Program-made: the position numbers and the translations under genes
NCBI GenBank assembly: GCA_963575745.1
Contig: CAUYUJ010009391.1
Coordinates: forward strand, 358,142-422,141
Reading direction: 5' to 3'
Source of the DNA: Prorocentrum cordatum
Taxonomy: Eukaryota > Sar > Dinophyceae > Prorocentrales > Prorocentraceae
DNA: 64,000 nt
Shown here: in pieces, positions 43,131 to 53,625 of the stretch
Layout: every line of letters begins with the position of its first letter
Numbering within the stretch: the first letter of the stretch is position 1
The notes under the pieces: generated by a model
The model's database searches: none
What the model saw: only the letters and a program-made list of their open reading frames with translations
What the model was told of the DNA's origin: nothing

Positions 43131-43312
43131 CGCGAAGGTAGGCAGTGGCAGCGGGCGCTGTCGCTCCTGAGCGACATGGTCGCCGCGAGGCTGGAACCCG
43201 ACGCCACCGTCCGCTGCAACGCCGGGATGAGCGCGTGCGAGAAGGGCGGGCAGTGGGAGCGAGCCCTGGCGCTGCTCCGCGAGATGCGGGGGGCGAAGTT
43301 GGAGCCAGACGT
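43131..43312 (+). CDS. PPR block 1 (partial exon, about two modules)
   Basis: Pentatricopeptide-repeat proteins bind organelle or other RNA through 35-residue helical hairpins. This block reads EGRQWQRALSLLSDM, then AARLEPDATVRCNAGMSACE, GGQWERALALLREMRGAKLE and PDV. The first module lacks its start (no YSAGISACEK), so it begins inside a module, and the second is full length. A TAG follows at 43329 after seven unrelated residues, consistent with an exon end at or near PDV. It is joined upstream to the repeat cluster at 40240-43110. Partial or orphan exon. Confidence 0.7.
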
Positions 43313-43319
43313 TGGTCTA

Positions 43320-43815
43320 CATTTCGAGTAGAGGGTCGACTACGGAATGGATGTGCCCCACTTGTTGTCTGTCGAACCCGTGAACACAGACGTATCCATG
43401 TTCGTAGACCTACGAACATTCTACGTACTTCTTCGTAGACCCGAGGAACAATCAATTCTGCTGCAAGCGAATTTTGTAATTGATCCCAGATTCGAATAGT
43501 GCCAGGATCAGCCCGTGCGAGACGTGTCAGCAGTACAGGCGGTCCAGATCGACCCTGGCAGCCCGGAGGGCGCCCACCAGACCCCCTCGATACCCCAAGC
43601 GGCTCCCAAGACGTCCCCAGGGCGGCCCCAAGGCGGCCCCCCGAGTCCGCCCCCCGAGAACGCCCCCCGGTCTCAGCTGGGTCCAAGAAGGCCCGAAGAT
43701 GCATCCAGCGGCCAGCACGATTGTCCCCAGAGGTGCCCGAGAGGGTTTAGGCATATTGCAAGTTCTGTTTATTTGAGCCTGTTTGCCAGCGTGGACCCCG
43801 AAGAGTAAGTTTGCG
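43320..43815. other. intervening DNA with short CCAAGACGTCCCC array
   Basis: Contains a stretch of proline-type array at about 43590-43740. A TACGAACATTCTACGTACTT segment near 43408 holds short inverted repeats. No gene. Confidence 0.45.
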
Positions 43816-43819
43816 CGCC

Positions 43820-44060
43820 GAGCATTTGCATGCTATGTGATGGGCTCAGTGTCATGCAAGTCATGTAGTGGGAGCTGCGTGGTGTAATCGATGTGGCGCG
43901 TGGAGGCTACGTCACGGAAGCAGTGGTTGAAGCCACGTGGTGGAAGCTGCGCAGCGTAGGCCATGTGGTGCAGTATACGTTGTGGAAGCTCGGTGGTGGA
44001 AGCAGTGTGATACAAGCATATGTGGTGTTGCACGAGGTGGCAGCAAGGTGGCCACCGGGC
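43820..44060. repeat. degenerate GTGGTGGAAGC repeats
   Basis: Irregular units of GTGGTGGAAGCTGCG and CATGTGGTGCAG. Confidence 0.6.
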
Positions 44061-44919
44061 GGACACCTGGGAAAGTCGGCGACGGGCGGCAACGCGGGCG
44101 GCCACGCGGGTCAGCCGGCGCACGCAGCGGCCACGAGGCGGCCACTGGCGGCCGAGGGGCGCAAGCCAAGTGCGCATGCAGAAAGCACGCTCTGGGAAGC
44201 GCGCGCCTCATTCTGCCTCGATGAATTCTTATTCGGCTGAGACTGCGCAGAACCGCTTGGGGCCCCCACAGCGACACAACCACAGGGTATGTAATACGCT
44301 GGCCTGAGTGTGATATGCGGCGTTCGAGTGATGCCGGCGCCCCGCCGCCACCGCCCAGCCCCGCGCAGGGCGGTCCCCCTGGGACGACATGGGCGCAGCC
44401 TCAGCTTCAGCTTGAGGCTCCCAAGAATGGCTACAAGAGGGACCCAGATATGATCCAGGCGGCCCATAAGACAGCCCAACAAGCCCCGCAAACGATCGCC
44501 GAAGAGGGCCCCAGGCGCGCCCCGTTGAGCCCAAATACGCCCCAGCACGATACACACCCAGAGGGCCCCAACACGACAATCAATCCCCACTCTTGTATGC
44601 GAATCAGTTTCGTCCATGGTTCCGCTTCAGTATATCCATCATAATCCGGGGGACGCGCGTGCCAGAAGGAACTCGCCCGACGTGTTTGAACATCGGCCCA
44701 GCAGGCCCCAGCATGCACGTTCCAACGCGGCCCAAGTGGGCCCCCAGAGGGCGGGGGCGATCAATGGGGAGGCAACGAGGGCTGCCGAAAAGGAGCCCTT
44801 TAGGGCCCCTGGAGGGGCCCTAAGAGGGCCCAGAAGGGGGCCTTTAGGGTCCGAGAGGGGCACCATTCCCCCCTCCCCCCCCCCCACCACGCAGCCCGCG
44901 ATCTGGCAGGGAAGCGCCA
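44061..44919. other. no recognisable gene
   Basis: GC-rich sequence with a short proline-type segment at 44400-44580. No conserved protein seen. Confidence 0.4.
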
Positions 44920-44924
44920 GAGAG

Positions 44925-45215
44925 CTTGGGAGCGACTGGGAGCGCTTGGGAGCGCTGGGGAGCGCCGTGGAGCGCCGTGGAGCGCCGGGGAGCGCCTGGG
45001 AGCGCTTGGGAGCGCTGGGGAGCGCTGGGGAGCGCCGGCGTCTGGGAGCGCTGGGGAGCGCCGGGGAGCGTCAGGGAGCGCCTGGGAGTGCCGGGGAGCG
45101 ACTGGGAGCGTCTGAGAGGGCCTGGGAGCGCCTGGGAGCGTGCCGGGAGCGCCTGGGAGCGCGTGGGAGCGCCTGGGAGCGCCTGGGAGCGTGCCGGGAG
45201 CGCCTGGGAGCGCGC
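44925..45215. repeat. GGGAGCGCCT 10-bp minisatellite
   Basis: Nearly thirty units of GGGAGCG(C/T)(C/T)(T/G) in tandem. Open in several frames (GSAWERLGA sense on plus). Confidence 0.95.
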
Positions 45216-45701
45216 CTTCTTCCGGCGAGGGGGTGGTTTGCAGTGGGGGGCGCTGGCGGGCTGCAGGGGGCCCCGCCCCCCCCCGCCTCCGAGCGCCCAG
45301 GAGACGCCTCGCAGCGGAGGCCCCGGAGGGCGTGGGCTTCCGTGGCCGCCCCGGCGGCGGCCCCCCGTTGCGCCACCCCGGGGGCGCCCTGGCTGGGGAC
45401 CCCTGAGATCCTGGCGCTGCCATCTTTTTAGGGGAACAAGAAGTGGCATAAACATAATAATGCCCAGGGACGTACCCAACCCTTTGGCAACAGGTGGCAT
45501 TATCAACTGGCGTTTTCAAGATAGCTGAACATCCGCTGGACGTCCAAGAGGCCCACGAAAGCGACGACCGTTGCATTCTTGGCAATCGCCGCGCTTGAGG
45601 GTCAAGCGGTGTACTTCGCTCAACGAAGAATCAGCGCCCCGCGCTCTCGAGGGACAGCGTTGCGCACTGCGCTACAGGACAGCGCCGCGCGACCGATCAG
45701 C

Positions 45702-46060
45702 GAATTCCCATGGGCCTGTAGCTGTGGCTTGGGCCTGTAGCCGAAGCTTGGGACCCGACAGCTTTAGCTCGGGCCTGTAGCTGTAGCAGGAGAATCGTAT
45801 TATGCTGTTTCGGTCGCACCTCATTCTCATGGGCCTGTAGCTGTGGTTTGGGCCTGTAGCCGAAGCTTGGGACCCGACAGCTTTACCTTGGGCCTGTAGC
45901 TGTAGCAGGAGAATAGTATTATGCTGTTTCGGTCGCACCCCATTCTCATGGGCCTGTAGCTGTGGCTTGGGCCTGTAGCCGAAGCTTGGGACCCGAAAGC
46001 TTTAGCTCGGGCCTGCAGCTGTAGCAGGAGAATAGTATTATGCTGTTTCGGTCGCACCCA
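45702..46060. repeat. 120-bp tandem repeat, three units
   Basis: Units begin at about 45702, 45821 and 45941. Each runs CATGGGCCTGTAGCTGTGG, GGGCCTGTAGCCGAAGCTTG, TAGCAGGAGAAT(A/C)GTATTATG to TTTCGGTCGCACC. Internal GGGCCTGTAGC is itself repeated. Confidence 0.95.
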
Positions 46061-46139
46061 AATCGCCCTGCTCACAGCAACTCCTTTGGACATCGTCGTT
46101 GGAAACCTGACCGACAAATCCCGATAGTCGGTGCTCTTC

Positions 46140-46432
46140 GCTAGAGTGGCTGTCTTGGGCCGTCTTGGGGCCTCGTCGGCAGTCTTCGGGCCCTCTGGGG
46201 AGCCTCTTGGGCCGTCTTGGGGCAGTATTGGGTGCCTCTTGAGCCGTCCTGTAGCTCCGGAAAGCCGAAAAGACGAGAAGGCCAACATCCTTCAAAAACC
46301 ATAGTGAAAATCTTGGTTTTGGCCTCTTGGGGCCCTCCCATGAAGCCTTTTGGAGGCCTCTTGGAGCGTCTTGGAAGCCTCTTGGGCCGTCTGGGGCCCA
46401 CCTTGAACGTCCTGGAGCGATCGTTCGGCGTC
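46140..46432. repeat. GASWAVLG-type array, short
   Basis: CGTCTTGGGGCCTC units with one AT-rich box at 46288-46320 (CAAAAACCATAGTGAAAATC). Confidence 0.75.
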
Positions 46433-46435
46433 TCA

Positions 46436-47515
46436 GGAGCCCACGAAAGTGCCGGCAGTTGCGCAGTTGGCAGCTCCCCCCGCAGGGAGCCGCGAGGTCC
46501 CGACGCGATCCGCGTGTAACCCCACTCCGCTGGGCCTCCCAGGAGCCCACGAAAGTGCCGACAGTTGCGCAGTTGGCAGCTCCCCCCGCAGGGAGCCGCG
46601 AGGTCTCGGCGCGATCCTCGTGTAACCCCCATTCCGCTGGGCCTCCCAGGAACCCACGAAAGTGCGGACAGTTGCGCATTTGGCAGCTCCCCCCGCAGAG
46701 AGCCGCGAGGTCCCGACGCGATCCGCGTGTAACCCCACTCCGCTGGGCCTCCCAGGAGCCCACGAAAGTGCCGACAGTTGCGCAGTTGGCAGCTCCCCCC
46801 GCAGGGAGCCGCGAGGTCCCGACGCGATCCGCGTGTAACCCCACTCCGCTGGGCCTCCCAGGAGCCCACGAAAGTGCCGACAGTTGCGCAGTTGGCAGCT
46901 CCCCCCGCAGGGAGCCGCGAGGTCCCGACGCGATCCGCGTGTAACCCCCACTCCGCTGGGCCTCGTGCCGACAGTTGCGCAGTTGGCAGCTCCCCCCCGC
47001 AGGGAGCCGCGAGGTCCCGACGCGATCCGCGTGTAACCCCACTCCGCTGGGCCTCCCAGGAGCCCACGAAAGTGCCGACAGTTGCGCAGTTGACAGCTCC
47101 CCCCGCAGGGAGCCGCGAGGTCCCGACGCGATCCGCGTGTAACCCCACTCCGCTGGGCCTCCCAGGAGCCCACGAAAGTGCCGACAGTTGCGCAGTTGGC
47201 AGCTCCCCCCGCAGGGAGCCGCGAGGTCCCGACGCGATCCGCGTGTAACCCCACTCCGCTGGGCCTCCCAGGAGCCCACGAAAGTGCCGACAGTTGCGCA
47301 GTTGGCAGCTCCCCCCGCAGGGAGCCGCGAGGTCCCGACGCGATCCGCGTGTAACCCCCACTCCGCTGGGCCTCCCAGGAGCCCACGAAAGTGCCGACAG
47401 TTGCGCAGTTGGCAGCTCCCCCCGCAGGGAGCCGCGAGGTCCCGACGCGATCCGCGTGTAACCCCCGCTCCGCTGGGCCTCCCAGGAGCCCACGAAAGTG
47501 CCGACAGTTGCGCAA
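46436..47515. repeat. 107/108-bp minisatellite, ten units plus a partial
   Basis: Unit: CAGGAGCCCACGAAAGTGCC, GACAGTTGCGCAGTTGGCAG, CTCCCCCCGCAGGGAGCCGC, GAGGTCCCGACGCGATCCGC, GTGTAACCCCACTCCGCTGG. Units differ by single bases and by the C-run length. One unit (near 46960) lacks about 18 bp. Because the unit is not a multiple of three and has no stops, long ORFs appear on both strands (to 496 codons on minus), which I do not call genes. Confidence 0.97.
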
Positions 47516-47663
47516 GATCGCAGGAGGCGACAGATGCGCATATCGCAGCCCCCCAGAGGCGCCGCGAGGAGGAGGTAGGAGGCAGGAGGGAAGTGGGCGG
47601 GAGGACGGGGCGACCAGAGTGCTCTATTCAAAACGAGTACCCAACCAAGGGAGGGTTGGGAAA

Positions 47664-47802
47664 AACTCGGAGGTCCGCGCGGATTTCTCGGATCGGCGCT
47701 GGGGCCCCCCCGCGGCGCCTCCGGCGCCGCCCCTGGCGCGCACCGCGCGCCAGGGAGGGGAGTCCAGCGCAGATCCGGGAAATCCGTGCGGACCTCCGAG
47801 TT
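47664..47802. mobile_element. MITE-like element with about 45-bp terminal inverted repeats (139 bp)
   Basis: The left arm starts AACTCGGAGGTCCGCGCGGA (47664) and continues TTTCTCGGATCGGCGCTGG. The right arm is its reverse complement (CCAGCGCAGATCCGGGAAAT ... CGGACCTCCGAGTT, to 47802) with few mismatches. The loop holds a further palindrome, CCTGGCGCGC-ACC-GCGCGCCAGG. No ORF of its own. A clear target duplication was not found. Confidence 0.8.
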
Positions 47803-47939
47803 GTTATGTTTCTGCTACTTTTTGTCCCCCTGATTTTGCCACAACTCGCGTCCTCGCTCCACTTCGGGCCCCGGGACCCTCGCAGAGCGACCTGGCCCGA
47901 AAAGATGATCGACGCGGGAAGACAGGGTCTGGGAGGGAA

Positions 47940-48155
47940 GGGGGAGGAGGAGGAGGAGGAGGAGGAGGAGGAGGAGGTAGGAGGAGGAGGAGGAGGAGGA
48001 GGAGGAGGAGGAGCAGGAGGAGCAGGAGGAGCAGGAGGAGCAGGAGGAGGAGGAGGAGGAGGAGGACGAGGACGAGGACAAGGACGAGGACGAGGAGGTG
48101 GAGGAGGTGGAGGAGGTGGAGGAGGAGGAGGAGGAGGAGGAGGAGGAGGATGAGG
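47940..48155. repeat. (GGA)n purine tract
   Basis: GGA repeats with GCA and CGA interruptions. Confidence 0.95.
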
Positions 48156-48724
48156 AGCTCCAGGATTTTTAGAATGTTTGTTGCAATATTTGCCGTTTCC
48201 CGCTGCGTCGGATTTCGGGGAGAAGCCCTTTTTCGCCGCTCTTAGGGCCCTCGGTGTCCTCCGCGGGCCCCCCGGGACCGTCAGGAAGCGACTCGGGCCG
48301 AAGAGGTGGTCCTCGGGGAGGGCCCCGGGGTCCAGGACCCGCTTCCCTCGGGGCCTGCCTCCCTCACGCTGCCCAGACCCCCCGACGGCACAAACTCTTC
48401 CTGATGTGGGGCCCCCAGCGGTCTGGACCCGCTCTCCGGGACAGGCCTTTCGTCCAGGGTCGTTCCTGACGGCCCTGAGCTCGGCCGGTGAGGGCCCCCG
48501 GGGGCCGAACACCGCGAGCAAAAATCCCGTCACGATTTTTTTCATGACCCGAGGGGGTTTGTGCAAGGGGGGGGCCAAGTGTTCGGCCACCTGCGCGTCG
48601 AGGTCGTTGATGGAATCGTGTGCTCTTTGCTCCCCTACCTCGCTCCTCCCTCCTCGGTGCTGGCTCCTGGCTCCACGCTCCTCGCTCGGTGCCCATGGCT
48701 CATCGTTCCTCTCTCCGAGCTGCT

Positions 48725-49025
48725 TGCTCCTCCTCCTCCTCCTCCTCCTTCTTCTCCTCCTCCTCCTCCTCCTCCTCCTCCTCCTCCCCTCCTCCTCCCC
48801 CCCTCCTCCTCCTCCTCCTCCTCCTCCTCCTCCTCCCTCCTCCTCCTCCTCCTCCTTCCTCCTCCTCCTCCCTCCTCCTCCTCCTCCTCCTCCTCTCCTC
48901 CTCCTCCTCCTCCTCCTCCTCCTCCTCCTCCTCCCTCCTCCTCCTCCTCTCTCTCCCTCCTCCTCCTCTCTCCTCCTCCTCCTCCTCCTCTCCCTCCTCC
49001 TACTCCTCCTCCTCCCCCTCCCATC
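48725..49025. repeat. (CCT)n pyrimidine tract
   Basis: CCT/CTC repeats, the opposite strand sense to the GGA tract 570 bp upstream. Long Ser/Leu/Pro frames run from here into PPR block 2, so a true upstream exon start cannot be read from the frame alone. Confidence 0.95.
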
Positions 49026-49246
49026 TCTCCTCTTTGCGCCCCGCTCCTTCCGCCTGGCCCCTGGCGCACTCCGCACCAGCAGGGGCCCCACACGTCCTCG
49101 GAAGGGCCCGACGCGCCTCGAAGTCTGCCCCCAGACAGGATGGCTCCAAGGCGGCCCCAAGGCGGCCAAGAAGCATTCCAACTATTCCCAGGGCAGCGGA
49201 CTCCACGCGCTGGATGTCGTGGGCGTGTGTCCATGGGTCTGCGCCA

Positions 49247-49879
49247 GTCAGCTACAGTGCCGGGATCAGCGCCTGCGAGAAAAGCGAGCAGTGGCAGCGG
49301 GCCTTGGTGCTGCTCAGCGAGATGCCAATAGTGGTGTTGGAGCCCGACGTGATCATTTACAACGCTGGGATTAGTGCATTCGAGAAAGGTGGCCAGTGGC
49401 AGCGGGCTCTGGCACTGCTCAGCGAGATGTCAACTGCGATTCTGGAGCCCGTCGTCATCACCTACAACGCTGGGATCAGCGCGTGTAAAAAAGGCGAGCA
49501 GTGGCAGCAGGCTCTGGCACTGCTGAGCCAGATGCCAGAAGCCAGGTTGAAGCCCAACGTCATCAGCTACAGTGCTGGGGTAAGCGCGTGCGAGAAAGGC
49601 GAGCAGTGGCAGCGGGCCCTGTCGCTGCTCAGCGAGATGTCCTCGTCGAAGTTGAAGCCCAACGTCATCAGCTACAGCGCTGGGATTAGCGTGTGCGGAA
49701 AATGCGGGCATTGGCAGCAGGCTCTGCGATTGCTCAGCCAACTCTTAGAGGCCAAGCTGGGTCTCGACGCCATTGTCTGCGGTGCTGGGATCACCGCGTG
49801 CGAGAAGGGCGAACAGTGGCATCAAGCCCTGTCGCTGCTCGGCGAGATGTGGAATGCGAACTTGAAGCCCGACCTCATC
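49247..49879 (+). CDS. PPR block 2 (exon, six modules)
   Basis: Six consecutive 35-residue modules in one frame. They start VSYSAGISACEK, VIIYNAGISAFEK, VITYNAGISACKK, VISYSAGVSACEK, VISYSAGISVCGK and AIVCGAGITACEK, and the last ends NANLKPDLI. Each has the RALSLLSEM-type second helix. The block opens right after CCAG (possible acceptor) and its PPR homology ends before TGTATTACAAC, which includes a GT. The flanking frames are open but low-complexity, so I read this as an internal exon. It is the best-preserved PPR block here. Likely an RNA-binding organelle protein, but target and localisation cannot be told. Confidence 0.8.
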
Positions 49880-50069
49880 TGTATTACAACCGGCACACCA
49901 CAGAAGACACTGGCGTGTCAGTGGGTGCCCCACGATGACCTGGTGCCTCGCGATCTGGGGCCGCAGAGCCCTGGTGCACTTTGCGGGAGCTCAGAATCGA
50001 GGAATGACGTGCCCTCAGATTTCGTAGGTTAGGTGTTCGACCATGGTTTCGAGCCGCCAAGCTTTCGAG

Positions 50070-50205
50070 CCGAAGACCGCTGAGGAGCGTCGGACGCCGA
50101 CGAACAACCGCCGAAGACCGTCGGAAGTCCGCCAGAAGGCCGCCGAAGACCGGCAGGAGACCGCGGAAGACCGCCGACGACCGCCGGAGACCGCCCAGGG
50201 GCCGT
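50070..50205. repeat. GAAGACCGCCG degenerate repeat
   Basis: Units such as CCGAAGACCG, GGAAGACCGCCGACGACCG and GGAGACCGCC. Confidence 0.75.
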
Positions 50206-50913
50206 TGGGTCACAAGGGGTCCCTCGTCGAACACGTAACTTGTAGCAAGATCTCTGACGGTAGGGGCGTTCGTTCAGGAGTGTGCAGTACCCAGGAGGCT
50301 GCGGACCCTGGAGGATCCCTTGTCTGACGAGGGCGGCGGTGATGCCCACGGCCAAGCCTCCACGGCTGGCCCACCGGCTTCCAGGCCCTGGACTCCTCGC
50401 CCAGGGGTGCTTACATCCAGTGCCCTCACCGTGCAGTTCCGTCTCCACCGCCCATGGCGGCTGTGATGGGACATTGCGGGGCAGGCCCGCATGCATTTTT
50501 TTTTTTTTGTTTCTCTCTCTCTCTCTCTTTCTGAATTCCAGTTGCTTTGCACGTGTGTCGTCAAAAAAAAGTGCCCTCACCGTGCCCGTGTGTGCGTTCG
50601 GCACGCTGGCGGAGGCCGTGCGTCGGAGGGGGGGCACCGGGGCCCCGCCGGGGCAGCTCCGCCCGCTCCACGGCGCCGGCCTGGACCCAGGTGCTCTCCG
50701 GGGCCCGCCCTGGATGGATTCGGGCCCTGGGACCTCCCCAGGAACCCCAGCGGGCCCAAGAAGCATCCACCGCGACACAGAGCTGGCCCTGAGGAGGTCC
50801 CTCGAGGGGGCCCCCGCGGGCCCCGGGGAGCTCCCCGGCCGGCCCGAAGGCGGCCCCCGAGTGAGCCGGCGGGCGGCCCGAGATGGTCTCCCGGAGGGCC
50901 CACAGGCGGTCCG
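50206..50913. other. no recognisable gene
   Basis: GC-rich intervening sequence with a T run and CTCTCT tract at 50497-50530. CACCGTGC(A/C)(G/C) with preceding GTGCCCTC occurs at 50420-50440 and again at 50570-50590, a short duplication around that tract. Confidence 0.45.
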
Positions 50914-50938
50914 CAGAGCCACACGTCGGCCCCCTGGA
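50914..50938. other. left 25-bp duplication flanking TIR element 1
   Basis: CAGAGCCACACG ... CCCCTGGA. Repeated exactly at 51162-51186 on the other side of the element. Confidence 0.85.
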
Positions 50939-51161
50939 GCTTGTTTTTTTTTTTGATTCGGGCAAGTTTACTTGCATGGCGTTCGCCCCCCCCCCCCCCC
51001 CCCTCGCCCCTCTTCAAGCGAATACTAGCGTGCAAGTGCCTTTCGACTTGCGTGATTTCCGCGCCCCCCCGAACGTCCAAGTCGTTTGCGGCTTGCTTCA
51101 GGCTCAGCCCCCCCCCCCCGTCCATGCAAGTAAACTTGCCAGAGTCTAAAAAAAACAGGCT
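50939..51161. mobile_element. TIR element with poly-C core, copy 1
   Basis: The inverted ends are 50955-50979 (GATTCGGGCAAG ... CTTGCATGG) and 51122-51146 (CCATGCAAG ... CTTGCCAGAGTC). They extend outward through a T run on the left and an A run on the right to GCTTG / CAGGC. The core contains an 18-C run, GAATACTAGCGTGCAAGTGC and a second C run. Flanked by a perfect 25-bp direct repeat (50914-50938, 51162-51186). No ORF of its own. A second copy lies 450 bp downstream. Confidence 0.82.
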
Positions 51162-51399
51162 CAGAGCCACACGTCGGCCCCCTGGACGGCAAGGGCGGCC
51201 CCGGACGGCCCCGTGTTGTCCAAAGGCGGCCGCGGAGAGCCTCGACGTGCCCATGGCACGGCCCAGCCCTGCTGCAGCACGGCCCCCTCCAGAGCCCTCC
51301 GCAGGGCGGCGGGCACCCGCCCGCAGGCAGTTGCCAGCCGCAGCAGTCGAGCAGCGGGTAGGTAGCCTGAACATGCAGAACCTACAGTTGCCTGGAGCC

Positions 51400-51619
51400 T
51401 TTTTTTTGATTCAGGCAAGTTTACTTGCATGGCGTTCGCCCCCCCCCCCCCCCCCCCCCCCCTCGCCCCTCTTCAAGCGAATACTAGCGTGCAAGTGCCT
51501 TTCGACTTGCGTGATTTCCGCGCCCCCCCGAACGTGCAAGTCGTTTGCGGCTTGCTTCAGGCTCAGCCCCCCCCCGTCCATGCAAGTAAACTTGCCAGAG
51601 TCTAAAAAAAAAACAGGCT
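51400..51619. mobile_element. TIR element with poly-C core, copy 2
   Basis: Ends at 51408-51432 and 51578-51602, core nearly identical to copy 1, again bordered by a T run on the left and A run on the right. CCTGGA occurs immediately outside both ends (51391-51396 and 51620-51625), a possible 6-bp target duplication. Confidence 0.82.
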
Positions 51620-51829
51620 CCTGGACACGCCCGTGTTGCAACGCAGCGCGTCCCGTGTTCAAGACGTCCGTGTCAATGCGTGGCGTGTTGGCTCCGCGTA
51701 TCGGCCCACGTTTTGGCGAACGTATCGCGTCGGACCTACTGTACGTTTTCAGTTCACGTGTCGAACTCCGTATCAAGACGCTACGTGTTGCCTGTTGCGT
51801 ATCGGGGCAGCTCAGTGCAGAACTGGCAA

Positions 51830-52080
51830 GGAGCAGCATCCTGGAGCAGTAAGAAGAGACGGCAAGTCGCAGCAAGCAGCAGCTCGCATTGACAGTAACA
51901 ACACTAAGCAGCAGTAGCCACCAACGCAAAAATGCATAACCAAACCGCAGCAAGCAGCACAGACCAGCAATCAGCAGACAAGAGCAATCATGAGCAGCAA
52001 ACGGCAGCAGGCAGCAGCAGGCAACACCATGCAACATCGACAGGAAGTAGGTGGCAGCGAGCGGATAGGCAAGCAATTAA
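51830..52080. repeat. degenerate AGCAGCAAGCAGCAG repeats upstream of PPR block 3
   Basis: Irregular GCAGCAAGCAGC, GGCAGCAGGCAGCAG and CAGCAATCAGCAG units. The same kind of sequence precedes PPR blocks 4 (53630-53830, 54200-54470) and 5 (62815-62910). Confidence 0.7.
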
Positions 52081-52281
52081 GCAACTAAGCAGGCACACCA
52101 TGTACATGGTATTACACTTTCAGGTGTGAGCTTATCTATGTCTAGATCAGGCAACCAGGCCAACATGACAAAACAAGAGAGCATAGCAGCCACACAGGCG
52201 GGACAGTACCGAAACAGGCACGCGTAATCAGCCCTGCATGCGGGTAAGACTTAGTGAGCGCATGTCCATGGGCCAGCCCTA

Positions 52282-52391
52282 GTCAGCTACAGTGCTGGGA
52301 TCAGCGCGTGTGCGAAGGGTGCCCAGTGGAAGCAGGCTCTCTCACTGCTCACCGAGGCGTGCGAGGCGAGGTTGGAGCCCAATGTCATGGT
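52282..52391 (+). CDS. PPR block 3 (exon, one module)
   Basis: A single full 35-residue module, VSYSAGISACAKGAQWKQAL then SLLTEACEARLEPNVM. It begins just after CCCTAG and ends before GTAACC, so candidate acceptor and donor sites sit at both sides. The preceding codons again read a CATGTCCATGGGCCAGCC-like string, similar to the CCATGGGTCTGCGCCAG before block 2. Functional status depends on splicing to other blocks. Confidence 0.65.
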
Positions 52392-52678
52392 AACCCTAGA
52401 TACCACAGCACTGTCATCGGCCTGTGGGGTAGGGCCCCGTTTCGCTCGTGCTGGAGGTCTCGACGATCCCAGGGCCTCCAGGATGGGCCCTGCAGGGCTG
52501 CAGGCTGGCGGAGACAGCCTCCAGGACGTGCCGGGACGTCCCGAGACAGCCCACGCGTGCGCCAACCCTGGCTCGCGAGCAGGCTCCAAGATCTCTGGCT
52601 CGCCGCGCAAGGCCCCGAAGCGAGAAGCTAGTAGAGCACACACACTTTCGGGGGCACCCTCGAGATTGGTGATGACTA

Positions 52679-52813
52679 GGGGGGGGGTGTATGTCATGGC
52701 CGGCGGCCATGGAACCTCTCAAGATTTCATGGTGCCTCTTCTTGTCTTGATGCGTCCCCGGCCCGCCCCCCTGGGCAGCGCACATGCCGCCGGCCATTAG
52801 CTGCGCCCCCCCT
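52679..52813. mobile_element. foldback element with ATGGCCGGCGGC ends, copy 1
   Basis: The left arm (52679-52711: G run, TATGTCATGGCCGGCGGCC) and right arm (52783-52813: CATGCCGCCGGCCATTAG, then C run) are inverted. The interior has AGATTTCATGG, GCCTCTTCTTGT and TGCGTCC. A second copy lies at 56215-56352. Confidence 0.7.
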
Positions 52814-53299
52814 CTTGGACGCTCCCTCTTAGACGCCCCCGATACTTGTTGTCGATGCGATGGTTCGCCTCTGACCTCTTCTCTCTTGCCTTCCTGCCTC
52901 GCCCGAGTCTGGGGCTTTTGGCAGCGTTTGCCCGCAGTGCCCTGCATACGGCTGCGACCGTTTATTGACTGCGGCGTCTTGGCGTCGAGTGCCCTCTGTC
53001 CTCCCTCCCGCTCCCTTTTGCGCTGGTGGTTTTTTACCACTTGCTTTCGCCGAGGTTTTGAGCAGCGTCACTTGTGGCAGCCGTCTTTTGGCAACCACGC
53101 TGCCTGGTATCCCCCCTCCTCGTCCCCGTCGTCTTTCCTGTTCGTTCTGACCGAGTCTCACCGTTCCAGTGGCAAGGCGAGGTGCTTCGTAGTGCCAGCT
53201 GATGTGTCGACTGCTTCGTTGTCTGCGAGGGGGCGAAACTATTGTTTGATGATTGCTCAGCCTGTCCACTTACTCGGCTCCAGGCAGGCTCCAGGATGA

Positions 53300-53625
53300 G
53301 CCCGCAGGCTCCTTACAGCCTCCGAGGCCCACAAGTCCGTCCTCCGGAGGGCCCAAGCAGCGCCCACGGCAGCCTGAGATGACCCCCCTCGCCCCCACAA
53401 GACGGGCCCCACACGGCCCCACGACGACCTCGGATGGCCCCACGAGATTTTTCCTCCCAAGATGATGGCCCCAGGGCCCCCAAGGGAGCGATGCGCCAGG
53501 GCCAGGGGGGTCCCAAGAGGCGGGCCCAAAACCCCGAGCAAGTCCCGCGAGTTCCCGGGTGGCCCAACGATATTTCAAGTTGGCCCCGAGTTGCCTGGTG
53601 AGTCCCGGGAGGCGGCAGATCCATG
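53300..53625. repeat. proline-type CCCCAAGA/GGCCCC array
   Basis: Diverged CCCCACAAGACGGGCCCCAC-like units of the family seen at 27680. Further fragments at 53860-54180. Confidence 0.55.

Noticed and set aside
46141-47631. 496-codon minus-strand ORF with repeated 36-residue units
   Set aside because: It is the translation of the 107/108-bp minisatellite. Other frames and the plus strand are equally open, with no codon-position signal visible.
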